Assembly (NCBI RefSeq): GCF_015767435.1
Contig: NZ_JADWOV010000258.1
Location: 18,850 to 82,849, forward strand
DNA: 64,000 bases
Source of the DNA: Polaribacter sp. BAL334
GTDB lineage: Bacteria; Bacteroidota; Bacteroidia; Flavobacteriales; Flavobacteriaceae
Direction: 5' to 3'
Both the position numbers and the translations under genes were made by a program. The stretch's first letter is position 1. Every line of letters starts with the position of its first letter. Under the pieces are notes generated by a model that was given only the letters and a program-made list of their open reading frames with translations, was not told the DNA's origin and did no database searches. This document shows positions 33,610-42,983 of the stretch, one piece after another.

Positions 33610-34092
33610 ATGATAGGAATCATAATGGGAAGTGACTCTGATCTTCCAGTAATGCAAGATGCCATTGATGTCTTAGAAAGTTTTGACATTCCATTTGAAG
33701 TGGATATTGTATCTGCGCACAGAACTCCAGAAAAATTGTTCGATTACGCAAAAAATGCCCATATACGTGGCATAAAAGTGATTATTGCAGGTGCAGGAGG
33801 TGCAGCGCATTTACCAGGAATGGTAGCAAGTATGAGCCCTTTACCCGTAATTGGAGTGCCTGTAAAAAGTAGCAATTCTATTGATGGTTGGGATTCTGTG
33901 TTGTCTATTTTACAAATGCCTGGAGGCGTTCCTGTGGCAACTGTAGCGTTGAATGGCGCTAAAAATGCGGGTATTTTAGCAGCTCAAATTATTGGAGCAT
34001 CTGACAAATGCGTTTTAGACAAAATTATTGCCTACAAAGAAGGTTTGAAAATGAAAGTGGAAGAAGCTTCAAAAAAGGTTCGAAATTCATAA
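33610..34092 (+). CDS. purE: N5-CAIR mutase, class I PurE
   Basis: The 160-residue protein shows IMGSDSDLPVMQDAID, VDIVSAHRTPEKLFDYA, VIIAGAGGAAHLPGMVAS and GWDSVLSILQMPGGVPVATV, all class I PurE motifs. It converts N5-CAIR to CAIR, the step after PurK. The 130-bp space to purK is AT-rich with no obvious regulatory motif. Confidence 0.97.
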   Translation: MIGIIMGSDSDLPVMQDAIDVLESFDIPFEVDIVSAHRTPEKLFDYAKNAHIRGIKVIIAGAGGAAHLPGMVASMSPLPVIGVPVKSSNSIDGWDSVLSILQMPGGVPVATVALNGAKNAGILAAQIIGASDKCVLDKIIAYKEGLKMKVEEASKKVRNS

Positions 34093-34114
34093 TTCAAAAT
34101 TAACTCTGAACCTA

Positions 34115-34131
34115 GAATTTTAAACTTTGAA
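34115..34131 (+). repeat. Dispersed intergenic repeat GAATTTTAAACTTTGAA, copy 2
   Basis: It is identical over 17 bp to 31243-31259, here in the 47-bp space between purE and the M3 peptidase gene. Confidence 0.7.
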
Positions 34132-34139
34132 CTTACCGT

Positions 34140-36155
34140 ATGAATCCTTTATTACACCATTTTAATACAGCGCCATTTTCTAAAATTGCTCCTGAACATT
34201 ACAAACCAGCTATTGAAAAAGCAATTGAAATGGCAAAAGCAGAAATTGATGCGATTGTCTCAAATCCTGAAAAACCAACTTTTGAAAACACCACAGTTAC
34301 CTTAGATTTTGCTGGAGAAAAACTGAACAGAATAACGAGTATTTTTTTCAATTTGAATGCCGCTGAAACCAATGACGAAATTCAAAAAATTGCACAAGAA
34401 ATCTCACCTTGGTTGAGTGAATTCAAAAATGATATAACTTTAAACGAAGGATTATTTGCAAGAGTAAAAGCGGTTTTTGAAACAATAGACAGTTTGCAAT
34501 TATCGTCAGAACAGGAGATGTTGTTAGAAAAACAATACAAAAGTTTTGCAAGAAATGGCGCCAATTTATCAGAAGAAAAAAAGGATACTTTGCGAAAAAT
34601 TGACGCTGAATTATCAAAACTTACGTTGCAATTTGGTGAAAATGTATTAGCTGAAACTAACAATTTTGAATTGCATATTTTAGATGAAAAAGAATTGACA
34701 GGCTTACCTGAATCTGCCAAAGAAGCAGCACAAGAAATAGCAAAAGAAAAAGGCAAAGAAGGATTCGTTTTTACCCTCGATTTTCCAAGTTATATTCCAT
34801 TTGTAACCTATGTAGAAAACAGAGAATTGCGCAAAAAAATGGCAATTGCCGCTGGCAAAAAAGGGTTTCAAAGCAATCAATTTAACAATGAACAAATTGT
34901 TTTAAACATCGTAAAATTGCGTCATAAAAGAGCAAATTTGTTGGGGTACAAGTCTCATGCACATTTTGTTTTAGAAGAAAGAATGGCCGAAACTCCAGAA
35001 AAAGTCATTGAATTTTCCAACGAATTGCTTCAAAAAGCGAAACCTGCTGCTGAAAGAGAGTTCAAACATCTTGAAAATTATGCTAAAAAATTAGACGGAA
35101 TTGAGCAACTCCAAAAATGGGATGGCGCTTTTTATGCAGAAAAATTAAAGAAAGAATTGTTTGATTTAGATCAAGAACAACTAAAACCTTATTTTCAATT
35201 AGAAAACGTGATTGAAGGTGTTTTTACGATTGCAAATAAATTATTTGACCTGAAATTTGAAGAAGTTTTTGACATTGACAAATACCATCAAGATGTAAAA
35301 ACGTATAAAGTTTCGGATTCAAAAAGCAATTTTATTGCTGTTTTTTATGCCGATTTTCATCCTAGAAAAGGGAAAAGAAATGGCGCTTGGATGACTTCCT
35401 ATAAATCGCAATATATCAAAGAGGGCATCAATGAACGACCTCATGTTTCTATTGTTTGCAATTTTACAAAACCAACAGCCACAAAACCTTCTTTACTGAC
35501 TTTCAATGAAGTAACTACATTATTTCACGAATTTGGACACGCTTTACATGGAATGTTGGCAAACACAACCTACTCAAGTTTGTCAGGAACGTCTGTTTCT
35601 TGGGATTTTGTAGAGTTGCCAAGTCAAGTTTTAGAAAATTGGTGTTATGAAAAAGAAGCGTTGGAATTGTTCGCAAAACATTATAAAACTGGCGAAATTA
35701 TTCCGATGAAATATGTGGAGAAAATTAAAGAATCAGCGAGTTTTCATGAGGGAATGCAAACCTTACGTCAACTGAGTTTTGGTATTTTGGACATGAAATG
35801 GCACAGTGAAAATCCATCAGAAATAGCTTCCATAAAGGAATTTGAAAATGACGCATTTTCTGACACGAAATTGTATCCTGATGTGGCCGAAAATTGTATG
35901 AGTACTTCGTTTTCCCATATTTTTCAGGGCGGATATTCTGCAGGCTATTATTCCTATAAATGGGCAGAAGTGTTGGATGCAGATGCGTTTGAATATTTTT
36001 TAGAAAACGGAATTTTCAACAAAGAAATCGCTACGAAATTCAAAGAAAATGTGCTTTCAAAAGGCGGAACAGAAAAACCAATGAATCTGTATAAACGTTT
36101 TCGAGGGAAAGAACCAAAACCTGATGCGTTGTTAAAACGTGCTGGATTGATTTAA
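34140..36155 (+). CDS. M3 family metallopeptidase (oligopeptidase A / Dcp-like)
   Basis: The 671-residue cytoplasmic protein (no signal peptide) has the zinc motif FHEFGHALHGML and downstream conserved blocks SWDFVELPSQVLENW and FSHIFQGGYSAGYYSYKW, diagnostic of family M3A. These enzymes degrade oligopeptides from protein turnover. Length matches OpdA/Dcp (about 680). Assignment between oligopeptidase A and dipeptidyl carboxypeptidase cannot be made from the motif alone. Confidence 0.94.
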   Translation: MNPLLHHFNTAPFSKIAPEHYKPAIEKAIEMAKAEIDAIVSNPEKPTFENTTVTLDFAGEKLNRITSIFFNLNAAETNDEIQKIAQEISPWLSEFKNDITLNEGLFARVKAVFETIDSLQLSSEQEMLLEKQYKSFARNGANLSEEKKDTLRKIDAELSKLTLQFGENVLAETNNFELHILDEKELTGLPESAKEAAQEIAKEKGKEGFVFTLDFPSYIPFVTYVENRELRKKMAIAAGKKGFQSNQFNNEQIVLNIVKLRHKRANLLGYKSHAHFVLEERMAETPEKVIEFSNELLQKAKPAAEREFKHLENYAKKLDGIEQLQKWDGAFYAEKLKKELFDLDQEQLKPYFQLENVIEGVFTIANKLFDLKFEEVFDIDKYHQDVKTYKVSDSKSNFIAVFYADFHPRKGKRNGAWMTSYKSQYIKEGINERPHVSIVCNFTKPTATKPSLLTFNEVTTLFHEFGHALHGMLANTTYSSLSGTSVSWDFVELPSQVLENWCYEKEALELFAKHYKTGEIIPMKYVEKIKESASFHEGMQTLRQLSFGILDMKWHSENPSEIASIKEFENDAFSDTKLYPDVAENCMSTSFSHIFQGGYSAGYYSYKWAEVLDADAFEYFLENGIFNKEIATKFKENVLSKGGTEKPMNLYKRFRGKEPKPDALLKRAGLI

Positions 36156-36176
36156 AATGAAATTCTCAAAAACGTT

Positions 36177-37415
36177 TTAACCTTTCTTCGCCTCAATCCA
36201 TTTGCTCAAATATTTAGTGGCTTGCAATGTTTGATATTGTAACAAACTTTGAAGAAAATGTTCACTTCTATGGTTTTCTAAATCTTGCTGAATTTCCAAA
36301 ATACGATTGATAAAAGGGGGTTCCAGTTTCGTTTTGTCATAAAATGCATTGATGATTTCTATGCCATTTTTTTGAGCAGAATCCCATACAATTTGGTTGG
36401 TGTACAATTCTACGGCTTTGTTGGCAAATTCTTCAAAATCATCCGTAATAAAACCATTCCATGGCAAATTTTGATGCATTCCTTCTGCGCCAATTGTTGA
36501 AGTTATACTTGGTGTTCCACACAACATAGCTTCTGTTAATTTCCCTTTGATTCCTGCTCCAAAACGCAAAGGTGCCAAAACGATTTTTGCATTTGTAATA
36601 ATTTCTTCCGCATTTTCTGCAAATCCTTTGATAAAAAATCCTTCTTTTGGATTGTGTAATTGTTGGATTTGCACAGTTAAAAAAGCACCATAAATATGCA
36701 ATTCAGCTTTTGGAAGTTGTTTTCTAATGTTTTTCCAAATATGATTTTTGAGTGTTTGAACAGCATCTATATTTGGTTTGTGAAAAAAATTCCCAATAAA
36801 AACAAAGTGATTTCTTTCCTCAAATGACAACCATTTATTGACTTTTGAATCTTCAATTTTATCTAATAAAAAAGGTAAATAATACAAAATAGCAGCTTCA
36901 ACTTTAAAAACGGAAGTCAAGATTTCCATTTCAAAAGTGGAAATAATCAAAGAAACGTCGCAGCGTAAAATCGAAGCAATTTCACGTTTGGTAATCTCTT
37001 GTTTTTTGAGTTCGTCAATCGAAAAATCTTTGTTTTTTTGCAAACAAATTTCACGCGTTTTTCGCAAGCAATGCAAATCTTCCGTATCTAAAATCGTCAT
37101 TGCATTTGGACAGTTTTCGAAAACTCTCCATCCAAATTGCTCTTCTGTCAAAAATCGATCAAAAAGAATCATTTCTGGATTCAATTTTCTGACAAAATCA
37201 TCAAAAGAAGCATCGTTTAATTGAATCTCAACTTCCTCAATTCCAAGAGAAGCTAATGAAAAAAAAGGCGCAACTTTTTTGGCTGCGCACACAAAAGTTA
37301 TTTGAAAATTTTGTTGTTGAAAAACAGTTATCAACTGCAACATTCTACTGCCAGCTGCAGAAGCATTGGGTGCTACCCAAACTGTTCCAATGATTAAAAG
37401 TGATTTTTTTGACAA
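36177..37415 (-). CDS. Glycosyltransferase, GT4-like
   Basis: The 412-residue protein has a GT-B layout: an N-terminal domain beginning LLIIGTVWVAPNASAAGSRM and a C-terminal domain with VFIGNFFHKPNIDAVQTL, ELHIYGAFL, and the donor-site block IVLAPLRFGAGIKGKLTEAM. The E near CGTPSITSTIGAEGM fits the GT4 ExFGxxxxE-type region loosely. The sugar donor and acceptor are unknown. It directly follows the haem-binding gene with no spacer and is not in a recognisable polysaccharide cluster. Confidence 0.82.
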   Translation of the reverse strand: MSKKSLLIIGTVWVAPNASAAGSRMLQLITVFQQQNFQITFVCAAKKVAPFFSLASLGIEEVEIQLNDASFDDFVRKLNPEMILFDRFLTEEQFGWRVFENCPNAMTILDTEDLHCLRKTREICLQKNKDFSIDELKKQEITKREIASILRCDVSLIISTFEMEILTSVFKVEAAILYYLPFLLDKIEDSKVNKWLSFEERNHFVFIGNFFHKPNIDAVQTLKNHIWKNIRKQLPKAELHIYGAFLTVQIQQLHNPKEGFFIKGFAENAEEIITNAKIVLAPLRFGAGIKGKLTEAMLCGTPSITSTIGAEGMHQNLPWNGFITDDFEEFANKAVELYTNQIVWDSAQKNGIEIINAFYDKTKLEPPFINRILEIQQDLENHRSEHFLQSLLQYQTLQATKYLSKWIEAKKG

Positions 37416-37889
37416 TTATTCTACACTCATTTGTTGCTTATAATCAGCTTGCGCTTTTTTTCCCCAAGCCACAATAGCTTCAACTTGTGCTGGCGTCAAT
37501 CTTGCATCTGCATGTGTCCAAGTGTATGAATTTAAAGGCATTTCTCCTTTGGCAACTTCTTCATGCAATTCATCCATTTTGTGCTCTTTTCTTTTCAATT
37601 CATAAGAATTCCAATTCGAAAAATCCAAGTGTTTTTTTCCATCTTTTACATGGTCTGCTAACCAAAAATTTACAGGCGTAATATTGCTATACCAAGGATA
37701 TCTTGTGTTGCTAGAATGACAATCAAAACAGGTGTTTTTCAAAATTTCTTGTACCTCTTTTGGTGGATTTGTCTCAGCAATAAATGCATTTACAGATGTC
37801 ATATCTCCTTCGTTTTTTTCAGGACGGAAAAATTGTGCAACAACAATTACTATCAATAAAACAATTCCTATTTTTTTTAAAATTTTCAT
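37416..37889 (-). CDS. Haem-binding domain (cytochrome c-like) protein
   Basis: The 157-residue protein has an N-terminal signal/anchor helix (KIGIVLLIVIVVAQFF) and the haem-attachment motif CFDCH in NTCFDCHSSNTRYPWYSN. The distal parts WLADHVKDGKKHLDFSNWN and EMPLNSYTWTHADARLTPAQ match the haem-binding domain family of Bacteroidota. Met and His candidates for the second axial ligand are present. It is probably periplasmic, membrane-anchored, and involved in electron transfer or haem sensing. The downstream glycosyltransferase starts immediately after its stop. Confidence 0.85.
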   Translation of the reverse strand: MKILKKIGIVLLIVIVVAQFFRPEKNEGDMTSVNAFIAETNPPKEVQEILKNTCFDCHSSNTRYPWYSNITPVNFWLADHVKDGKKHLDFSNWNSYELKRKEHKMDELHEEVAKGEMPLNSYTWTHADARLTPAQVEAIVAWGKKAQADYKQQMSVE

Positions 37890-37957
37890 AATTCAGATTT
37901 TAAAATTTTCAACAAGTAAATCTACAAAATTCTAGCTTCATTCTTTAAAATTATCTG

Positions 37958-37965
37958 TATTTTTG
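37958..37965 (+). promoter_or_regulatory. -7 box of lpdA
   Basis: TATTTTTG matches TAnnTTTG, 21 nt upstream of the lpdA ATG. Confidence 0.55.
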
Positions 37966-37986
37966 TAACCCAAAATAATTTTTAGT

Positions 37987-39387
37987 ATGAAATACGATAT
38001 CATTGTTATTGGTTCTGGTCCTGGAGGATATATTGCTGCAGTGAGAGCCTCACAATTAGGGAAAAAAGTAGCTATCATCGAAAAATATAGCACTTTAGGA
38101 GGAACTTGTTTAAATGTTGGATGCATTCCTTCAAAAGCTTTGTTGGATTCTTCTCATCATTTTTATGATGCTGTACACCATTTTGAGGAGCATGGAATTT
38201 CGGTAGAAAAACCTTCTTTTGATTTTTCAAAAATGATTGAACGCAAGGCAAATGTTGTAGAAACTACCACAGCAGGAATCAAATATTTGATGGATAAAAA
38301 TAAGATTGATGTTTTTGAAGGTTTGGGTTCATTTGAAGATGCAACGCATGTAAAAATTACTAAAAATGATGGTTCGTCAGAAATTATTGAAGGCGCAAAC
38401 ATCATCATTGCAACAGGTTCAAAACCAGCGAATTTGCCTTTTATCAATTTGGATAAAGAACGCATCATTACTTCTACTGAAGCTCTAAAATTAAAAGAAG
38501 TTCCTAAAAATCTAATTGTCATTGGTGGTGGAGTTATTGGTCTTGAATTGGGTTCTGTGTACGCGCGTTTAGGTGCAAATGTTCAAGTTATTGAATACGC
38601 TCCAAAAATTACACCAACTATGGATGGTGATATTTCTAAAGAATTACAAAAAGTATTGAAAAAACAAGGCATGGACTTTTTTGTAAGTCATGGTGTAAAA
38701 TCTGTAGAAAGAAAAGGCGATGAAATTACGGTTATTGCTACCAATAAAAAAGGTGAAGAAGTTACTTTTACAGGTGATTATTGCTTGGTTTCTGTGGGAA
38801 GAAAACCGTATACAGAAGGTTTAGGTTTGGAAAAAGTAGGCGTAAAAGTAAACGAAAAAGGACAAGTTGACATCAATAGTCATTTACAAACCAATGTATC
38901 TAATATTTATGCAATTGGTGATGTTGTGAAAGGTGCCATGTTGGCGCACAAAGCTGAGGAAGAAGGTGTTGTTGTAGCCGAATTTATTGCTGGCGAAAAA
39001 CCACATATTGACTATAATTTGATTCCAGGAATTGTATATACTTGGCCTGAAGTAGCTGCTGTTGGAAAAACTGAAGAAGAATTAATTGCCGCAAAAATCG
39101 ATTATAAACTTGGTAAATTTTCAATGCGCGCTTTGGGAAGATCAAGAGCGAGTGGTGATATTGACGGATTTGTAAAAGTATTGGCTGATAAAAAAACAGA
39201 CGAAATTTTAGGAGTTCACATGGTTGGTGCAAGAGTAGCTGATTTGATTATGGAAGCTGCTGTTGCTATGGAGTTCAGAGCTTCTGCTGAAGATTTAGCA
39301 AGAATTTGTCATGGACATCCAACATATGCTGAGGCTGTAAAAGAAGCTGCAAAAGCGGCTTGGGATGGCAAACCTTTGAATGCTTAA
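37987..39387 (+). CDS. lpdA: Dihydrolipoyl dehydrogenase (E3)
   Basis: The 466-residue flavoprotein has the FAD-binding GSGPGGYIAAVRASQLG, the redox disulphide GGTCLNVGCIPSKALL, the NAD-binding GGGVIGLELGSVYARLG, and the interface block HGHPTYAEAVKEAA with the catalytic His. E3 reoxidises lipoamide in pyruvate, 2-oxoglutarate and branched-chain dehydrogenase complexes. It stands alone here, with E1/E2 genes elsewhere, and ends in a strong palindromic terminator. Confidence 0.96.
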   Translation: MKYDIIVIGSGPGGYIAAVRASQLGKKVAIIEKYSTLGGTCLNVGCIPSKALLDSSHHFYDAVHHFEEHGISVEKPSFDFSKMIERKANVVETTTAGIKYLMDKNKIDVFEGLGSFEDATHVKITKNDGSSEIIEGANIIIATGSKPANLPFINLDKERIITSTEALKLKEVPKNLIVIGGGVIGLELGSVYARLGANVQVIEYAPKITPTMDGDISKELQKVLKKQGMDFFVSHGVKSVERKGDEITVIATNKKGEEVTFTGDYCLVSVGRKPYTEGLGLEKVGVKVNEKGQVDINSHLQTNVSNIYAIGDVVKGAMLAHKAEEEGVVVAEFIAGEKPHIDYNLIPGIVYTWPEVAAVGKTEEELIAAKIDYKLGKFSMRALGRSRASGDIDGFVKVLADKKTDEILGVHMVGARVADLIMEAAVAMEFRASAEDLARICHGHPTYAEAVKEAAKAAWDGKPLNA

Positions 39388-39406
39388 AATTCATTCTATT
39401 TGATGA

Positions 39407-39437
39407 GACCTCACAGGTTTTAAAAACCTGTGAGGTC
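39407..39437. terminator. Palindromic terminator/dispersed element after lpdA
   Basis: GACCTCACAGGTTTT and AAAACCTGTGAGGTC (15 bp each) form a near-continuous palindrome, followed by a T-rich stretch. It works as a terminator and shares the AGGTTTTTAAAACCT-type core with the element at 56687-56717. Confidence 0.85.
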
Positions 39438-39476
39438 TTCTCTTTTAAAAAACATTAGAGTATTTTTACAAAAAAA

Positions 39477-40772
39477 ATGCAACGAACTATTTTTAGTTTT
39501 TCAATTGAGGATATTACCCAATTCAAGCAGCAATTATTGTGTTGGTCTCAGCAATTTGAAACGGCTATTTTTTTAGATTCAAACAACTATAAACAGCAAT
39601 ATACTAGTTTTGATGCAGTGCTTGCAGTAGATGAATTTACGTCCATTAAAACCGATTTTCAAAACGCTTTCGGGAAATTACAAGAATATCAAACTACTAC
39701 AAAAGATTATATTTTCGGATACGTTTCTTATGACGTCAAAAATGATATTGAACAACTTTCTTCTAACAATTTTGATGGATTGGACTTTGCGGATTTGTTC
39801 TTTTTTCAACCTCAGAAAATCATATTTATCAAAGGAAATATCGTTGAATTACAGTATTTAAAAATGGTGGATGATGAAATGGAAAGTGATTTTGCAAAAA
39901 TCCAACAAACTAATCATCAAGAAATCCAACAATCTACTCCTGATATCAAAATAAAATTACGAACCCACAAAGATGAATATCAAGAAAAAGTAACTGCTAT
40001 TTTACAACATATTCACAGAGGTGATATTTATGAAGCAAATTTTTGTCAGGAATTTTATGCTGAAAATACCGAAATAAATCCATTGAAAACATATCAGGAT
40101 TTGAACAAAATTTCTGAACCTCCATTTGCGGTTTTTTTGAAAATAAATCATCACTATTTGTTGTCTGCTTCACCTGAAAGATATATCAGAAAAGAGGGAA
40201 ATAAAATCATTTCACAGCCAATTAAAGGAACTGCAAAACGTTTGAAAAGTAAATTCGATGATGAAAAAATTGCTTCAGATTTGGCAAAAGACGCCAAGGA
40301 ACGTTCTGAAAATGTGATGATTGTAGATTTGGTTCGCAATGATTTGTCAAAATCTGCCATCAAAGGAAGTGTAAAAGTGGAAGAATTGTGCAAAGTGTAT
40401 TCTTTCAAACAAGTGCATCAAATGATTTCAACGGTTGTTTGTGAAATCGATGAAAAAATAGCACCAATTCAAGTGTTAAAAGACACTTTTCCTATGGGAA
40501 GTATGACTGGTGCACCCAAAGTTTCTGCGATGAAAATCATTGAAAAATACGAAAATACCAAACGTGGATTGTATTCTGGAGCAGTTGGATATTTCACTCC
40601 AAATGGTAATTTTGATTTTAATGTGGTCATTCGTAGCATTTTATACAATCAGGAAAAAAAATACGTTTCGTATTCAGTGGGTAGTGCCATTACTGCAAAA
40701 TCAAATCCCGAAAAAGAATACGAAGAATGTTTATTGAAAGCAAAAGCGATGAAATTCGTGCTTTCAAAATAA
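39477..40772 (+). CDS. pabB: Aminodeoxychorismate synthase component I
   Basis: The 431-residue chorismate-binding enzyme has a divergent N-terminal domain and a full C-terminal catalytic domain: RGDIYEANFCQEFYAE, YLLSASPERYIRKEGNKI, QPIKGTAKR, VDLVRNDLSKSA, MGSMTGAPKVSAM and GLYSGAVGYFTPNGNFDFNV. PIKGT is the PabB-type signature (Lys instead of Ala in TrpE), which favours 4-amino-4-deoxychorismate synthesis for folate. No glutaminase (pabA) gene is adjacent. Confidence 0.92.
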   Translation: MQRTIFSFSIEDITQFKQQLLCWSQQFETAIFLDSNNYKQQYTSFDAVLAVDEFTSIKTDFQNAFGKLQEYQTTTKDYIFGYVSYDVKNDIEQLSSNNFDGLDFADLFFFQPQKIIFIKGNIVELQYLKMVDDEMESDFAKIQQTNHQEIQQSTPDIKIKLRTHKDEYQEKVTAILQHIHRGDIYEANFCQEFYAENTEINPLKTYQDLNKISEPPFAVFLKINHHYLLSASPERYIRKEGNKIISQPIKGTAKRLKSKFDDEKIASDLAKDAKERSENVMIVDLVRNDLSKSAIKGSVKVEELCKVYSFKQVHQMISTVVCEIDEKIAPIQVLKDTFPMGSMTGAPKVSAMKIIEKYENTKRGLYSGAVGYFTPNGNFDFNVVIRSILYNQEKKYVSYSVGSAITAKSNPEKEYEECLLKAKAMKFVLSK

Positions 40773-40823
40773 GTTTTTTATCGCTTCTAGAAATTGATTA
40801 AATTTACCATAAATTCAAGTAAA

Positions 40824-41645
40824 ATGATACATCAAGAATTCAATTTCACATTTTTTGATACCGAATTTTATGGACAATATTGGGAAGCAGCAAACACAAA
40901 AGCCGTAATTGTGTTGGTTCATGGAATGGGAGAACATTCAGGAAGGTTTGCGCATATAGCAAAAAAAATGACAGAGAATGATTTTTCTGTGGTTGCTTTT
41001 GATCATTTTGGCCATGGTAAAACTGAGGGAAAAAGAGGCCACAATCCCAATTTTGAAGCGGTATTAGAAAGCATCCAAAAAGCAATAGAAAAAGCAGCAA
41101 ATTTATTTCCTGAAAAACCAATATTCTTATATGGTCATTCTATGGGTGGCAATGCAGTCATCAATTTTGTATTGCGAAAAAATCATCATTTAAAAGGGGT
41201 TATTGCTACAAGTCCATTTTTGAAATTGGCATTTGAACCACCAAAAATCAAACTTTTTGCAGGAAAAATCTTACAACATATTGCGCCTTCCATAACAATG
41301 GGAAATGAACTGAATCCAACTGATATTTCCAGAGATCCAATAGCCGTTAAGAATTATAAAAATGATGCATTGGTTCACAATCAAATCAGTCCTAATTTTT
41401 CCATAACGTTCATTGAATCAGGAAAATGGGCCATTGAAAATGCCTCAAAATTGTCCATTCCAATGTGGATTGCACACGGAACTGAAGATAAAATTATCGA
41501 TTATAAAGGCAGTAAAGCTTTTGTTGAAAATTCAAAAAAAGCAACCCTAAAACTCTACAAAGGTGGTTATCACGAATTGCAGCATGATTTGTGTAAAGAT
41601 GAATTAGGGCAAGATGTGATTGATTGGTTGAACTCACAACTCTAA
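40824..41645 (+). CDS. Alpha/beta hydrolase, monoacylglycerol lipase-like
   Basis: The 273-residue cytoplasmic enzyme shows VLVHGMGEHSGRF, FDHFGHGKTEGKRGH, the nucleophile elbow LYGHSMGGNAV, and the late His in GGYHELQHD with Asp in GTEDKI. The pattern is of the lysophospholipase/monoacylglycerol lipase (serine aminopeptidase S33-like) group. The substrate is probably a lipid ester. ATG 40824 is preferred to the TTG at 40794. The gene sits between pabB and tilS. Confidence 0.88.
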   Translation: MIHQEFNFTFFDTEFYGQYWEAANTKAVIVLVHGMGEHSGRFAHIAKKMTENDFSVVAFDHFGHGKTEGKRGHNPNFEAVLESIQKAIEKAANLFPEKPIFLYGHSMGGNAVINFVLRKNHHLKGVIATSPFLKLAFEPPKIKLFAGKILQHIAPSITMGNELNPTDISRDPIAVKNYKNDALVHNQISPNFSITFIESGKWAIENASKLSIPMWIAHGTEDKIIDYKGSKAFVENSKKATLKLYKGGYHELQHDLCKDELGQDVIDWLNSQL

Positions 41646-41651
41646 AAAACG

Positions 41652-41659
41652 TACTTTTG
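41652..41659 (+). promoter_or_regulatory. -7 box of tilS
   Basis: TACTTTTG matches TAnnTTTG, with TTG 21 nt upstream (41628-41630). The tilS ATG follows after 7 nt, giving a nearly leaderless mRNA. Confidence 0.6.
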
Positions 41660-41666
41660 ACTTGAA

Positions 41667-42983
41667 ATGCTCCAAAAATTTGAAAAACATATACATACGA
41701 ATTTTCCTTTTTTAAAGGATTCAAAACTATTGTTGGCGATTTCTGGCGGATTGGATTCTGTGGTATTGATGCATTTGTGCAATCAACTACAATTGAAAAT
41801 TTCATTAGCACATTGCAATTTCAAATTACGAAATGAAGAAAGTGATTTGGACGAAGAATTTGTAAAATATATTTCTCAAATATCGTCTAATCAGATTTTT
41901 ACAACATTTTTTAACACTGAATTAGTCGCTAAAAAAGAACAGATTTCTATACAAATTGCAGCAAGAGAATTGCGCTATACTTGGTTTCAAGAATTGGTAA
42001 AAAAACATCAATTTGACTTTATTTTGACAGCACATCATTTAGATGATTCTCTTGAAACTTTTTTGATACATCTAACTCGCGGTTCAGGTTTGGAAGGATT
42101 TACTGGAATTCCCTCAACAAACGGAAATATTATTCGTCCTTTATTGCCATTTTCAAGAGCTGAAATTTTGGAATATGCTACTGAAAATCAGTTAGAATGG
42201 AGAGAAGACAGCTCCAATACAACTACAAAATACCTTCGGAATAACATCAGGCATCAAATAATTCCGATTTTGAAAGAAATCAATCCAAGTTTGTTAGATT
42301 CCTTTGCAAATACAATTCAATATTTACAAGATGCACAACAAATTATTGATGATCAAATTGATGAAATTGAAGCGAAAGTTATAAATGAAAAAGACGGAAT
42401 GTTGTTTTTTGATATTTCAAAAATCAACCAATTGTCAAATCCAAAAGCGTATTTGTATCAACTCTTGAAAAAATATCAGTTTACGGAATGGAATAATGTT
42501 GTTGATTTGCTCACATCACAATCAGGAAAACAGGTTTTTTCTAAAACACATATATTGCTGAAAGATAGAGATTTTTTGATTTTGTCCGAAATCCCTTCTA
42601 AAAAAAGAGATTCAGAAAACTTTGAGATTTTGGAACATCAATCAAAAATTTCAAGCCCTATTTTTTTAAACTTTGAGGAGAATTCTTACAAAAATATCGA
42701 AAATAGAAATACTATTTCAGTAGCTAAAAAGTTGTTAAAATATCCATTAATTGTAAGAAAATGGCAAAATGGGGACTACTTTTGTCCATCAGGAATGCAA
42801 GGGAAAAAGAAATTGAGCAAGTATTTCAAAGATGAAAAAATTTCAGTCATTGAAAAAGAGAAAATTTGGCTGTTATGCACTGCTGATAATGAAATTATTT
42901 GGGTCATTAATCACAGACAAGACAGGCGTTTTTTAGCAAACTCAGCTACTGAAAATAGCGTACAAATTACCTATACAACATGA
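41667..42983 (+). CDS. tilS: tRNA(Ile)-lysidine synthase
   Basis: The 438-residue enzyme attaches lysine to C34 of tRNA-Ile(CAU). The PP-loop SGGLDS is at 26-31, HCNFKLRNEESDLDEEFV follows, and TAHHLDDSLETFLIHLTRGSG is the characteristic N-type block. The C-terminal region with WQNGDYFCPSGMQGKKKLSK is the TilS substrate-binding C-domain. It overlaps dsbD by 4 bp (ATGA), so the two are coupled. Confidence 0.95.
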   Translation: MLQKFEKHIHTNFPFLKDSKLLLAISGGLDSVVLMHLCNQLQLKISLAHCNFKLRNEESDLDEEFVKYISQISSNQIFTTFFNTELVAKKEQISIQIAARELRYTWFQELVKKHQFDFILTAHHLDDSLETFLIHLTRGSGLEGFTGIPSTNGNIIRPLLPFSRAEILEYATENQLEWREDSSNTTTKYLRNNIRHQIIPILKEINPSLLDSFANTIQYLQDAQQIIDDQIDEIEAKVINEKDGMLFFDISKINQLSNPKAYLYQLLKKYQFTEWNNVVDLLTSQSGKQVFSKTHILLKDRDFLILSEIPSKKRDSENFEILEHQSKISSPIFLNFEENSYKNIENRNTISVAKKLLKYPLIVRKWQNGDYFCPSGMQGKKKLSKYFKDEKISVIEKEKIWLLCTADNEIIWVINHRQDRRFLANSATENSVQITYTT

